Translations under genes and position numbers: made by a program
In this document: one piece after another, positions 19,547 to 28,874 of the stretch
Layout: each line of letters starts with the position of its first letter
Numbering within the stretch: the stretch's first letter is position 1
Assembly: GCA_947488905.1 (NCBI GenBank)
Contig: CANLBJ010000001.1
Location: 372,001-436,000 of the forward strand
From: Ulvibacter algarum
GTDB lineage: Bacteria > Bacteroidota > Bacteroidia > Flavobacteriales > Flavobacteriaceae
Direction: 5' to 3'
DNA length: 64,000 nucleotides
Notes under the pieces: model-generated
Told to the model about the DNA's origin: nothing
The model's database searches: none
Seen by the model: only the letters and a program-made list of their open reading frames with translations

Positions 19547-20410
19547 CTAGCCTGCTAATGCTTCTGCACCACCAACGATCTCTAAAATCTCGTTTGTAAT
19601 AGCAGCTTGTCTTGCTTTGTTGTATTGTAATTTAAGCGCGTCACGCATCTCTGTTGCGTTATCTGTAGCTTTATGCATCGCTGTCATACGTGCGCCGTGC
19701 TCACTCGCTACACTGTCTCTAATAGCTTTAAATAATTGTGTTTTTAAACTTTTAGGGATAAGCCCTTCTACTATCTCTAGTTTTGATGGCTCAAATACGT
19801 AATCTACAGTAGCTGTAGCCTCTGTTACAGTAGGAGGAAGAATAGGCAAAAATTGCTCTTTCATCACTATCTGCGTTGCAGCATTCTTAAATTTATTATA
19901 AACTAAAACGATCTTATCGTAGCTTCCGTCTTCAAATTTTTCCATCAACATTTCTGCAATTGCAGAAGAATTATTAAAGGATAAATTATCAAATATTGAA
20001 ACATCGTGGTGTATGATAGTCCCGTCTTTACGTAAAATATCATTTCCTTTTTTACCGATAGTAACAAAATCTATTTGCTTACCAGCATACGTTTCATTTG
20101 CAAGTACTTTAGAAGCTTTAATAATATTACTATTAAATGCTCCTGCAAGACCACGGTTAGAGGTAATAGAAACTACAAGCACTTTATTTACTTCACGCTG
20201 ATCGCTGTATTTGCTACCGCTATCTGCATCAAGAGTTGCACTTAAGTTTTGTAATAACTCGGTTAATTTTTCAGAATATGGGCGCATTGCTGTAATGGCA
20301 TCCTGTGCTTTTTTCAATTTTGCAGCAGATACCATTTTCATAGCACTAGTAATCTGCATCGTCGAACCAACGGATGATATTCTGTTTCTTATTTCCTTAA
20401 GATTTGCCAT
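19547..20410 (-). CDS. atpG: ATP synthase F1 gamma subunit
   Basis: 287 residues. The central rotor shaft of F1. The N-terminal helix (ANLKEIRNRISSVGSTMQITSAMKMV) and the C-terminal helix (YNKARQAAITNEILEIVGGAEAL) that penetrate the alpha3beta3 ring are both intact. It is last in the cluster atpB-E-F-H-A-G; atpD and atpC (beta, epsilon) are not in the window and must lie elsewhere, as is usual in this family. Confidence 0.97.
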   Translation of the reverse strand: MANLKEIRNRISSVGSTMQITSAMKMVSAAKLKKAQDAITAMRPYSEKLTELLQNLSATLDADSGSKYSDQREVNKVLVVSITSNRGLAGAFNSNIIKASKVLANETYAGKQIDFVTIGKKGNDILRKDGTIIHHDVSIFDNLSFNNSSAIAEMLMEKFEDGSYDKIVLVYNKFKNAATQIVMKEQFLPILPPTVTEATATVDYVFEPSKLEIVEGLIPKSLKTQLFKAIRDSVASEHGARMTAMHKATDNATEMRDALKLQYNKARQAAITNEILEIVGGAEALAG

Positions 20411-20492
20411 CTTTTAAATAGGTATAAATTATAACAATTCGGCTTAACAACCACTAGATCTCTACTTAAAGGGAGCTAGTGGCTATTTTAAT

Positions 20493-22073
20493 TTACTTTT
20501 TATATTTTGCCGAAAGGTCTGCAGCAACAGTTATTAAAGTGTCAATCACTCCATCTGTTAACTTTCCAGACTTCAACGTTTCTAGAGCGTCTCTATGCTT
20601 AGCATTTAGCATTTCTAGGTAGTCTGTTTCAAATTCTTTTACTTTATCTACAGGTACATTTTTTAGTAGGTTTTTAGAACCTGCATAAATAATTGCTATC
20701 TGGTCTTCTACAGTATAAGGTGTGTTTTCGTTTTGCTTTAAGATCTCAACGTTACGCTTTCCTTTTTCAATTACATTTAATGTAGCAGAGTCAAGATCAG
20801 AACCAAACTTAGCAAACGCTTCTAGTTCACGGTATGCAGCTTGATCTAGTTTTAATGTACCAGATACTTTTTTCATTGATTTAATCTGTGCGTTACCACC
20901 TACACGAGATACCGAGATACCTACGTTAATTGCTGGACGTACACCAGAGTTAAATAAATCTCCATCTAAGAAGATCTGTCCATCTGTAATAGAAATTACG
21001 TTTGTTGGGATATAAGCAGATACATCACCCGCTTGAGTTTCAATAATTGGCAATGCTGTTAATGATCCACCACCTTTAACGATTGGTCTTAGTGACTCAG
21101 GTAAATCATTCATCTCGCTAGCAATCTTATCATCTGCAATTACTTTTGCAGCACGCTCAAGTAATCTTGAGTGTAAGAAGAATACATCTCCAGGATATGC
21201 CTCACGTCCCGGTGGGCGACGTAATAAAAGTGATACCTCACGGTATGCTACGGCTTGCTTAGATAAATCATCAAACACGATTAATGCAGGACGACCTGTA
21301 TCTCTAAAGTACTCACCAATTGCAGCACCTGCAAAAGGAGCATATACTTGCATAGGAGCAGGGTCAGATGCGTTTGCAGCTACAATAGTTGTATATGCTA
21401 ATGCACCAGCTTCATCAAGTACTTTTGCAATGTTTGCAACAGTAGATGCTTTTTGTCCAATAGCTACATATATACAGAATACTGGCTCACCAGCATCGTA
21501 AAATTCTTTTTGGTTAAGGATCGTGTCAATACAAACGGTAGATTTACCTGTTTGACGGTCACCAATAACAAGTTCACGTTGCCCTCTTCCTACCGGAATC
21601 ATCGCATCAATAGACTTAATACCTGTTTGTAATGGTTCAGTAACTGGCTCACGATAGATAACCCCTGGTGCTTTACGCTCAAGTGGCATCTTGTAAGTAG
21701 TACCCTCAATAGGTCCTTTACCATCTATAGGTAGACCTAATGTGTTAACTACACGTCCTACAACACCTTCACCTACCTCAATAGATGCAATACGTTGTGT
21801 ACGTTTTACGGTAGCTCCCTCAGCAATACCACGTGAAGGTCCTAATAATACAACCCCTACATTATCTTCCTCAAGGTTAAGAACGATACCTTCCATACCG
21901 TTTTCAAACGCTACTAATTCACCGTATTGTGCGTTAGCAAGCCCGTATACACGTGCAATACCATCACCTACAGTTAATACAGTTCCTACTTCGTCAAGTG
22001 AAGCTGTTGCTTCAAATCCAGTAAGTTGTTGTTTTAAGATTGCTGAAACTTCAGCTGGTTTAACTTCTGCCAT
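20493..22073 (-). CDS. atpA: ATP synthase F1 alpha subunit
   Basis: 526 residues. Non-catalytic nucleotide-binding subunit of F1. P-loop GDRQTGKST, then the conserved [30 protein letters not shown] region and the arginine-finger segment [10 protein letters not shown]. Length is slightly above the E. coli protein (513). It follows atpH by 103 bp, a gap that contains one copy of the repeated 10-mer ATTTCCGAAG. Confidence 0.98.
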   Translation of the reverse strand: MAEVKPAEVSAILKQQLTGFEATASLDEVGTVLTVGDGIARVYGLANAQYGELVAFENGMEGIVLNLEEDNVGVVLLGPSRGIAEGATVKRTQRIASIEVGEGVVGRVVNTLGLPIDGKGPIEGTTYKMPLERKAPGVIYREPVTEPLQTGIKSIDAMIPVGRGQRELVIGDRQTGKSTVCIDTILNQKEFYDAGEPVFCIYVAIGQKASTVANIAKVLDEAGALAYTTIVAANASDPAPMQVYAPFAGAAIGEYFRDTGRPALIVFDDLSKQAVAYREVSLLLRRPPGREAYPGDVFFLHSRLLERAAKVIADDKIASEMNDLPESLRPIVKGGGSLTALPIIETQAGDVSAYIPTNVISITDGQIFLDGDLFNSGVRPAINVGISVSRVGGNAQIKSMKKVSGTLKLDQAAYRELEAFAKFGSDLDSATLNVIEKGKRNVEILKQNENTPYTVEDQIAIIYAGSKNLLKNVPVDKVKEFETDYLEMLNAKHRDALETLKSGKLTDGVIDTLITVAADLSAKYKK

Positions 22074-22176
22074 TTTATGAATGTTTATGGTTTCTAGTTT
22101 TCTAGTTACCTATCAGTTATTTGTACTTGTTATTATTGTTGCTTCTGAAATTTTAATATTTCCGAAGTATGCTATT

Positions 22177-22707
22177 TTATTTAAACGCTCTTCTAAGATT
22201 ACTTAGTTGGTTAGCGATACTTGCATTATACTGCAAATCTCCTACTCTAAGAATAAAACCTCCTAAGATAGTTTCGTCTATTTTATTTACTAAGGTAACG
22301 TTATCACTACCTGTCATTTCTTTAACCTTTGCTAATACTTGTGTTTCAAGATCTTCAGAAAGAGATACTGCTGTAGTAACGTGTGCTACTTTTACACCTT
22401 TGCCTTCATTGTATAAACTTACAAAACTTGAAGCTACACCACCTAGTAGGTTAATACGTTTGTTAGCGGTTAAGATCTCAATCAATCCTTTTGTTACATC
22501 ACTATTTCCTTCAAAAATTTTGATTAAGGCTTGCTTTTTATCTTCTCCTTTAATGATAGGACTTTGAAGTACGTTACGTAATTCTTTACTCCCAGCAATG
22601 GTAGCTTCCACAGATTTCATGTCACCAAAAACAACCTCGCTAATGTTAGCTTCGTTTGCTTGGTCTAAAACTGCTTTTGCATATCTTATGGCTGCTCTAT
22701 TACTCAT
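22177..22707 (-). CDS. atpH: ATP synthase F1 delta subunit
   Basis: 176 residues. Connects F1 to the b-subunit stalk. The N-terminal helical bundle (RAAIRYAKAVLDQA) and the C-terminal signature GGFILRVGDLQYNASIANQL are typical. It lies 2 bp after atpF and is surely co-transcribed. Confidence 0.95.
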   Translation of the reverse strand: MSNRAAIRYAKAVLDQANEANISEVVFGDMKSVEATIAGSKELRNVLQSPIIKGEDKKQALIKIFEGNSDVTKGLIEILTANKRINLLGGVASSFVSLYNEGKGVKVAHVTTAVSLSEDLETQVLAKVKEMTGSDNVTLVNKIDETILGGFILRVGDLQYNASIANQLSNLRRAFK

Positions 22708-22709
22708 CT

Positions 22710-23210
22710 TTAGTTTAATTTAGCGTCATTCAACATAGAGTTTACTAACTCAAGTTGTTTGCTTTTATCAGACAATTCTCCTTTGACCATTTTTTCTGCG
22801 ATATCTACAGAAAGTGTAGCTACTGTACTTTTAAGTTCAGAGATTGCTGCTTTCTTTTCGCTTTCTATAGCAGCTTGTGCATGTGCAATAGTCTTGTTAG
22901 CTTCTGCTTGCGCTTCTTCTTTAGCGTCAGAAATCATTTTTGTTTTGATCTCACGTGCTTCTTTCATCATTGTCTCACGCTCTGCTCTTGCTTCATTTAA
23001 CAAACGCTCGTTATCTGCATTTAAGTTTGCCATCTCTAGCTTTGCTTTTTCTGCTGCGTCAAGTGCGTTTTGTATTCCTTCTTCTCTGTCATTAAGAGAG
23101 TTTAAAATAGGTTTCCAAGCAAACTTTACCATAAGAAAAATTAATACTAACAATATAATTGTTTGCATTATAAATAGTCCTGGCGAAAAATCATTTAATA
23201 ATTGATCCAT
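22710..23210 (-). CDS. atpF: ATP synthase F0 b subunit
   Basis: 166 residues. A single N-terminal transmembrane helix (LFIMQTIILLVLIFLMVKFAW) is followed by WKPILNSLNDREEGIQNAL and a long charged helix rich in Glu/Ala/Lys that forms the peripheral stalk. The length is normal. It is separated from atpE by 147 bp containing a strong hairpin, unlike the tight spacing to atpH. Confidence 0.96.
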   Translation of the reverse strand: MDQLLNDFSPGLFIMQTIILLVLIFLMVKFAWKPILNSLNDREEGIQNALDAAEKAKLEMANLNADNERLLNEARAERETMMKEAREIKTKMISDAKEEAQAEANKTIAHAQAAIESEKKAAISELKSTVATLSVDIAEKMVKGELSDKSKQLELVNSMLNDAKLN

Positions 23211-23300
23211 AATAAAAACCCTTTTTGGGATATTTAAAATTTCCGAAGAAATTATGATTTATTTTATTTGAGCAATACTGCTCGATACTTTGTTTAATTT

Positions 23301-23342
23301 AAACTCAAGTCCTGCAACCAACCGTTGCAGGAGTTTGAGTTT
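23301..23342 (-). terminator. Hairpin between atpE and atpF
   Basis: Left arm 23301-23318 and right arm 23324-23342 pair over 17 bp with one small bulge. It sits in the atpE-atpF spacer of the minus-strand operon. It could be a partial terminator or an mRNA-stabilising processing site that gives the c subunit more transcript than the genes after it. Confidence 0.6.
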
Positions 23343-23357
23343 TGATTTTGATGTGGA

Positions 23358-23567
23358 TTATTTTCCTAAGAAAAGTGCACCAAATGCAAGTCCTTCTAAA
23401 AGGGCAGCAACAATAATCATCGCAGTTTGAATCTTTCCAGCTGCTTCTGGTTGACGAGCAATACCTTCCATTGCTGCACCACCAATTTTACCTAGTCCAA
23501 TACCAGCACCGATTACAATTAAACCTGCACCTACTAAATTTGGAACCCAACTTACCATTTCTTCCAT
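23358..23567 (-). CDS. atpE: ATP synthase F0 c subunit
   Basis: 69 residues, two transmembrane helices. Glu58 in AALLEGLAF is the ion-carrying carboxylate. The polar loop ARQPEA joins the helices. The Q/ES ligand set of sodium-type rings is not seen, so it should be proton-type. Typical length. The next gene, atpF, is separated by the hairpin at 23301-23342. Confidence 0.96.
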   Translation of the reverse strand: MEEMVSWVPNLVGAGLIVIGAGIGLGKIGGAAMEGIARQPEAAGKIQTAMIIVAALLEGLAFGALFLGK

Positions 23568-23605
23568 AATAAAAATATATATAAAAAATTAAACAAAAAT
23601 TAAAA

Positions 23606-24796
23606 TTAAATGAAGTCTGCACGCACATCTTCTGCGTCTGCAACTTCGTGACCGTGATCATCATGACCGTGATCGTGATCGTGCTCTGCAACAGCCATCC
23701 CAATGAATAGTGCTGAAAGCATTGTAAAAATATATGCTTGTAAAAACGCTACTAATAATTCAATAAGCGTTAGGAATAATGATAATACAAATGACAACGA
23801 TGTTGAACCAAATGCACCTAATTCATTTTTTAGTGTTATAGTAATGGCGATCAAACTCATTACTACAATGTGTCCTGCTGTAATGTTTGCAAACAAACGA
23901 ACAAGTAATGAAAAAGGCTTAATAATAAATGCTCCGGCTAATTCTATAATAGCTAGAATAGGTCTTAATACGTAAGGTACACCTGGCATCCATAATATAT
24001 GCATCCAGTAATCTTTGTTACCACTAAAAGTGTAAATTACTAATGTGAATATGGCTAGTGCTGCAGTTACGGCAATCTGTCCTGTTACGTTAAATCCAAG
24101 TGGAGTAAGACCAAAAAGGTTTAAGATCCATATAAAGAAAAATACTGTCATTAAGTATCCAGTAAACTTTCGGTATTTTTTCTCTCCAATATTTGGTTTT
24201 GCAATCTCGTCACGAACATAGATTACTAATGGTTCTAAAATACGACCAAAACCTGTAGGGATTTGTTTTTTCTTGTATTGTCTAGCAAGTCCAGAAAACC
24301 AAAAAATCATTAATAGACCAATCATTAAAATTCCAAAAACACTTTTAGTGATTGAAAAATCTAAAGGTAATGCTGCGTTAGTAGGGTGGTGCTCTGCATC
24401 AAAATTTACAGCTGTTGCTCCTGCTTCTAATTCGTAAATCTTGTCGTGTAGGTTTACAAAAGAACTACCGTTTTGTTTCACTATTACTTTTCCATCTGTA
24501 TCGTGATGAAACTCTGAAGACATAAATGTGGCAAGTCCATTTGAAGACCAAATAATTACAGGAAGTGGAAAACCAACGTGTTTTCGCTCACCCGCATCAT
24601 TTGTGTAAGAGTATAAATGAAAATCATGCGCATCTTTAATGTGATGATTTTTATATGCGTCTATTTCTGAGTTTGTGTTAACGCGATCACCGTCGTTAAC
24701 ATTTTGAGCCATAGGTTCCTGAGCCGAAACACTTAAGGTCGAAAATAAGAATAAAATGATTCCAAAAAAATGGAGGGTATTTGGTGCTAGTCTCAT
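23606..24796 (-). CDS. atpB: ATP synthase F0 a subunit with signal peptide and His-rich tail
   Basis: 396 residues. A signal peptide (cleaved near SVSAQ) and a periplasmic extension of about 120 residues precede the conserved membrane part. FIKPFSLLVRLFANITAGH carries the essential arginine near the c-ring. The long N-terminal extension is common in Bacteroidota. The C-terminus ends in an unusual run of His/Asp/Gly (HDHDHGHDDHGH) that could bind divalent metal. The operon promoter lies 40-68 bp upstream. Confidence 0.95.
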   Translation of the reverse strand: MRLAPNTLHFFGIILFLFSTLSVSAQEPMAQNVNDGDRVNTNSEIDAYKNHHIKDAHDFHLYSYTNDAGERKHVGFPLPVIIWSSNGLATFMSSEFHHDTDGKVIVKQNGSSFVNLHDKIYELEAGATAVNFDAEHHPTNAALPLDFSITKSVFGILMIGLLMIFWFSGLARQYKKKQIPTGFGRILEPLVIYVRDEIAKPNIGEKKYRKFTGYLMTVFFFIWILNLFGLTPLGFNVTGQIAVTAALAIFTLVIYTFSGNKDYWMHILWMPGVPYVLRPILAIIELAGAFIIKPFSLLVRLFANITAGHIVVMSLIAITITLKNELGAFGSTSLSFVLSLFLTLIELLVAFLQAYIFTMLSALFIGMAVAEHDHDHGHDDHGHEVADAEDVRADFI

Positions 24797-24835
24797 TGTT
24801 TATTTTTCAAAAAATAATGCTGCTTAAATTTTGCG

Positions 24836-24864
24836 CAAAAATAGACAATTTATTAACAATACAA
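24836..24864 (-). promoter_or_regulatory. Promoter of the ATP synthase operon (atpB)
   Basis: On the minus strand TTG (24864-24862) is followed after exactly 18 bp by TATTTTTG (24843-24836), a perfect match to the Bacteroidota sigma-A consensus TTG-N17-23-TAnnTTTG. The start of transcription should fall about 35 nt before the atpB ATG. It lies downstream of the atpI/atpZ genes. Confidence 0.75.
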
Positions 24865-24880
24865 ATACAGAAAATAAGAA

Positions 24881-25282
24881 TTATTTAAATTCAATATTAT
24901 TTAATATTTTACTGATAATCACTACCTCATAAGTAAGGAAGATAAATATAGGGATGAGTAGGGATAGACTGTCTGTTTTAGTAAGCGCTAAATCTGAAAA
25001 AAGTACCTCTTTAAATGCTAAACTGAAAAACACAACTTTTAAAACTATTGTTAATAAATATAAAAATCCTATCTGTTGTTTAAACTTGTCTGATATGTTT
25101 GCTATAATTAATATATTTAAACAAATGAGCAAACTAAAGCCTGCTTGAAAATTATATACCTCAGTTAGCGAATAAGATAATGTGCTATTTGTCCAGGTGA
25201 TTATATAATGATGTAGGCTTAATGTTATACCGTATATAATTAATAGTATAACAGACGTAGAGATAATTTTTTTTAATAACAT
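24881..25282 (-). CDS. Membrane protein upstream of ATP synthase (AtpI position)
   Basis: 133 residues with four hydrophobic helices and no clear motif. It starts directly after the AtpZ-like gene (no gap) and precedes atpB. Its size, topology and place match the poorly conserved AtpI-type protein found before atpB in many clusters, thought to help c-ring assembly. The assignment rests mainly on context. Confidence 0.65.
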   Translation of the reverse strand: MLLKKIISTSVILLIIYGITLSLHHYIITWTNSTLSYSLTEVYNFQAGFSLLICLNILIIANISDKFKQQIGFLYLLTIVLKVVFFSLAFKEVLFSDLALTKTDSLSLLIPIFIFLTYEVVIISKILNNIEFK

Positions 25283-25492
25283 CTAAGAATTCATGTTTTG
25301 TACGCCTTTTATAACTACATACATAGATATAAAGACAGAAATCAATGTTATTGTAGGTTCTAAATAAGTTTTATCAAACTTTATGTCTAGCCAACCGCCT
25401 AAGAGGTTACCAAGATATATGGTAAGTCCCATTTGTAAGGCTATGGTGCTAAAACGCGCCCAGTTTTTAAGCGGTGCGTTCTTTTTGGCCAT
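25283..25492 (-). CDS. AtpZ/AtpI family protein
   Basis: 69 residues, two transmembrane helices (around residues 14-32 and 44-64) joined by GGWLDIKFD. This is the pattern of the AtpZ/AtpI family (F0F1-ATPase subunit 1-like), often annotated as a putative Mg2+/Ca2+ transporter and located just before the F0 genes. It overlaps the end of the bactofilin gene by 26 bp, which implies coupled translation. Confidence 0.82.
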   Translation of the reverse strand: MAKKNAPLKNWARFSTIALQMGLTIYLGNLLGGWLDIKFDKTYLEPTITLISVFISMYVVIKGVQNMNS

Positions 25493-25865
25493 TTGAATTT
25501 ATTGATTTTACTCCGGCACCCATTGCGCAGGTAGCATTAAATGTTGCTCCAGGTTCAACAGAAAGTTTTCCAACTTTTACTTCTCCATTAATAGTTGCGG
25601 TGCTTCTTAAAGACAAAAGCTCTTTAACGTGAAGTGTGCCAGTAAATGTTCCTTCAATATCTGCATTATCGCAGGTGAGTGTACCGTCTATAAGGCCGTT
25701 TTTGCCAATTACTACTTTATTAGGCGTAGTAACGTTTCCTTTAATTTTACCATCAATTCTAAAGAAACCTTTAGATTCTATATCTCCGGTAATATTGGTT
25801 CCTTCGTTAATTCTATTTTGATTTGCTGAAGGATCAAAGTTTTTGTCTTTTTTATCGTTGCGCAT
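25467..25865 (-). CDS. Bactofilin (polymer-forming cytoskeletal protein)
   Basis: 132 residues. The central right-handed beta-helix signature is clear: GTNITGDIESKGFFRIDGKI, then GNVTTPNKVVIGKNG and GEVKVGKLSVEPGATF. Flexible ends flank it. Bactofilins polymerise without nucleotide and organise envelope or peptidoglycan factors. It starts 5 bp after porW ends and overlaps the AtpZ-like gene. Confidence 0.9.
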   Translation of the reverse strand: MRNDKKDKNFDPSANQNRINEGTNITGDIESKGFFRIDGKIKGNVTTPNKVVIGKNGLIDGTLTCDNADIEGTFTGTLHVKELLSLRSTATINGEVKVGKLSVEPGATFNATCAMGAGVKSINSNGQKERTA

Positions 25866-25870
25866 GGGGA

Positions 25871-28546
25871 TTATCCTTTACCTTTCTTTTCCTCTATTTC
25901 TTTCTTGTTCTCCATCATCTCTTTCTCCATTTCCTCTTTAGTCTTCTCCTTTGCCTTCTCTTCCATCATCTTCTTTACTTCACTTTCACTAGGCGGATTA
26001 AGATAGATGTCTAAGTTTTTATGAATCTGTATCGTCTTGTAATTTTCTGTAGATATATCAAAAAACGGACGCGTTATTCTGTACTTTAAATTTTCTGCTT
26101 TGTTCTGCTCATTACCTGTGTATAAAATTTCACCAAACCCTTTAGACCCTTGTAGCGATTGTAGTCCATGTACTACTACAAAATCTAATTCTGGATTGTA
26201 GTAATCTATAGAGGTTTTCATGTTTCTATAATTTGCCTTTACAATAATCTCGTCAAGAAGTTTTCTTAAACTTTCTGCTTGCTGGCGTTCACCTTTTGAG
26301 AAAGAATATACAAGCTTAAAACTTTTACCTTCATCATACTTTGCAAACGCATTAAAGGCTAGTTTAGGTAGCGTGTTTGAATAAATAAGCTGCGCTTGTT
26401 TACCTTCATCATCATTAGGGTAGTTAAGAGACACATAATTAAGTGCTTTCTTGTAAGCTTCGTATCCTTGTTGTTTTCCTATAGCGGTAGCTTTCAGTAA
26501 TTCAAATTTCGGAATAATCTCATCACCATTATAAGTTGTGATGTATTCATCTGCAGTATCAATTACTTCTTGATAACGGTTTGCTTCAAATTTTTTGTAC
26601 AGTACATTGTACTTAAACTCTGGGCTTGATTCATCTGTAGCTAGCTGAGTAGACGGGTTTCTTAAAATTTCGGCATAACGAGAATCGCTATGATTGTTTA
26701 ATATGTCTGTCTTGTATTGCTGTGCAAGTCCTTGATTTTCTAGAATTCCGTAAATCTTATATAAATTATATTTTGCAGGAAGAATAAGTCTTTCTTCTGG
26801 ATTTAAGGTAAGTAGTTTTTCAAGTCTGTTTGCGGCAAGTGTATATTCTTTAAATTTCTCCTTATATATTAATCCTAATTGATAATATGCAAAGTTTCTA
26901 TCTTTAGACAGGCTGTCTATAACGGTTTTGTCTGTTGGGATAGTAGCTAAATAAGTTTTTGGGTCAAAACGAGCATCATCTGCTATAGAAGAGACCTCCT
27001 CTAGATCTTCTTCTTTTTCATTAAAACCAGAAGAACGCTTACTTGAGATTCTCCAGTTGTCTGCTAACTCACGATCACCCCATGTTTTTCTAAATTCTTG
27101 CTTACCGTAAGCAGCTGTAGAAGAGTTGTAGAAATAGAACGGTCCAGAAACGGCTTCGTCTTCTTTCTTTTTCTTTTTAAAGAAAGTGTTGTCCTGCACT
27201 CCTTTTTTACCGGCCTCTTTTGCAAAAGCAATAGAATCTTTAACGGCTTGCTCTTTTAGTTTTGAAGCATACTCTGTAAAGTAAGCAGTTTTATCTGCAT
27301 CGCTCATTGCTACAATGCGCAAAATACTATCATTGTTTGTGGCAATGTCTTCATATTTAATTACGTCATCTAAGTTCTCACGTTTTTTTGTGATTCTTCT
27401 AAAAAGGCGCGACTTGTCATCAAGGTTTTGTAGTGTGCTATCATAATAAGCACCTGCATTTTTGTATAGCGCTTGATCAAAGTTAATCTCTGCTAGAGTT
27501 CTGTAATTAATAGAGTTTAGCGTCTTGTCTTTAGTCACATTAACTATAGACTTATTGTAAAATATAACTGCAGTATCTATGTTTGTAATATTACGATAGT
27601 ATTCTGCTTTTTGATGATAAATTTTATCAAGATAAGGACGATTCTCTCTGTCTTTCTCTAGTTTATTAAGCAATTCTAAAAAGGCTATTTTGTCTTCTTT
27701 GTCGTAGTTAAAGTTACGCGACTTAGCCATATAAGCATTAATCATATAATCGCGAGAAGTCTTTCTGTTTAGATCTATCACCTCATCAAAGGCAATATTT
27801 GCACTATCCTTATAGCCAAGTTCATTGTAGAGTTGTCCTTTAATATATAAGTAACGCCCTTTTAATTCTTTATCTTTTACTAGCGTAGAAGCATCCTTTA
27901 CATAAGGTAAAGCCTCTGGTATAGAGTCCATACGCAAATAAGCCTCTGCAATGCTAGCAGATGCTTCTGCAATATCTTCTTCGTCAATCTCCTCTGCCTC
28001 AAGCATTTTTTTAAGATTCTTGATGGCAACCTCTTCATTGTTAAGACGAATGTTAGTTTTTGCTTTCCATACCTTAGCCTTGTTAATGTTGTTACTAGTA
28101 GGATAACGGTCTAAAATAAAGTTGAAAGCATCTAGAGCCGGTACAAAACGCTGATCAAAATAACGCGTTTTACCAAGCAATAAATAAGCCTCATCTACTT
28201 GTGGGTTGTTTTCTTTACCATCAATGTACATCCCGTGTTTCTGGATCATCTTAACCGCTTTTTCTTCTGCACGGTTAAAATTTGGGTCTTTAGACTCTCC
28301 CGGAAGCACAATTTCATCCTTAGATTCCATTCGCTCTATGGGTAAAACCTCCCAATAATTATCATTAAAAGTTCCGGCAAGAGAAGCTTTTCCTTTATCA
28401 AAAGCAACCTCCCCATTATAGAGTGTATTATACTCGCCAGTAACAGCGTGATAATTACGATTAATAAAAGTATCTTTTTTGCGTGAGCAGGCTACAAATA
28501 ACGTGAGCGTCAATGCAAAAAGTAAAAATTTATATAAGTGTTTCAA
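25871..28546 (-). CDS. porW: Type IX secretion / gliding TPR lipoprotein PorW (SprE)
   Basis: 891 residues. The signal ends in FVACSRKK (lipoprotein). The following segment RNYHAVTGEYNTLYNGEVAFDKGK and the many TPR-like repeats match PorW/SprE, an outer-membrane-associated lipoprotein needed for type IX secretion and gliding in flavobacteria. The C-terminus is a highly charged Lys/Glu stretch (EEKAKEKTKEEMEKEMM). Length agrees with SprE (about 870). It heads a tight cluster with bactofilin and AtpZ. Confidence 0.9.
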   Translation of the reverse strand: MKHLYKFLLFALTLTLFVACSRKKDTFINRNYHAVTGEYNTLYNGEVAFDKGKASLAGTFNDNYWEVLPIERMESKDEIVLPGESKDPNFNRAEEKAVKMIQKHGMYIDGKENNPQVDEAYLLLGKTRYFDQRFVPALDAFNFILDRYPTSNNINKAKVWKAKTNIRLNNEEVAIKNLKKMLEAEEIDEEDIAEASASIAEAYLRMDSIPEALPYVKDASTLVKDKELKGRYLYIKGQLYNELGYKDSANIAFDEVIDLNRKTSRDYMINAYMAKSRNFNYDKEDKIAFLELLNKLEKDRENRPYLDKIYHQKAEYYRNITNIDTAVIFYNKSIVNVTKDKTLNSINYRTLAEINFDQALYKNAGAYYDSTLQNLDDKSRLFRRITKKRENLDDVIKYEDIATNNDSILRIVAMSDADKTAYFTEYASKLKEQAVKDSIAFAKEAGKKGVQDNTFFKKKKKEDEAVSGPFYFYNSSTAAYGKQEFRKTWGDRELADNWRISSKRSSGFNEKEEDLEEVSSIADDARFDPKTYLATIPTDKTVIDSLSKDRNFAYYQLGLIYKEKFKEYTLAANRLEKLLTLNPEERLILPAKYNLYKIYGILENQGLAQQYKTDILNNHSDSRYAEILRNPSTQLATDESSPEFKYNVLYKKFEANRYQEVIDTADEYITTYNGDEIIPKFELLKATAIGKQQGYEAYKKALNYVSLNYPNDDEGKQAQLIYSNTLPKLAFNAFAKYDEGKSFKLVYSFSKGERQQAESLRKLLDEIIVKANYRNMKTSIDYYNPELDFVVVHGLQSLQGSKGFGEILYTGNEQNKAENLKYRITRPFFDISTENYKTIQIHKNLDIYLNPPSESEVKKMMEEKAKEKTKEEMEKEMMENKKEIEEKKGKG

Positions 28547-28727
28547 AATGTGTCCTATTTATCCGTATTAATAACTTAAAAGCCCAGCTTTTAGTATATA
28601 AATGTTAAGGTAGCGGTAAAAATACTATTATTTTAGGTATCTGCGCTTTTTGATGGTTAAAAATTAATGGGTTTACTAGTAATACTAATGGCTTCGGAAA
28701 TATGCCGGGTTTACAATTATTGAAATA

Positions 28728-28755
28728 AAAACATCAATTGTTTAGAGATGTTTTT
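28728..28755. other. Hairpin in the divergent porW/reductase spacer
   Basis: AAAAACATC (28727-28735) and GATGTTTTT (28747-28755) form a 9-bp stem with A and T tracts, a terminator-like shape on both strands. The 328-bp spacer 28547-28874 holds this hairpin, one reverse copy of ATTTCCGAAG (28692-28701) and the two divergent promoters; no gene is seen. A terminator here would imply a short transcript. Confidence 0.4.
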
Positions 28756-28874
28756 GTTGTGATATTCTATTTCACGTTTTTATTAAATTTATAAACACGA
28801 GTGTTGTTAAGACTCTGTTATCAAACAATAGATTGTGTTTTAATTACTTATTTTTACAAAAATTTAAATAAAAC

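Noticed and set aside
22755-23205. Two long plus-strand frames over atpF
   Set aside because: Antisense to a charged helical coding region; composition is Ser/Phe/Cys-rich without a known fold.
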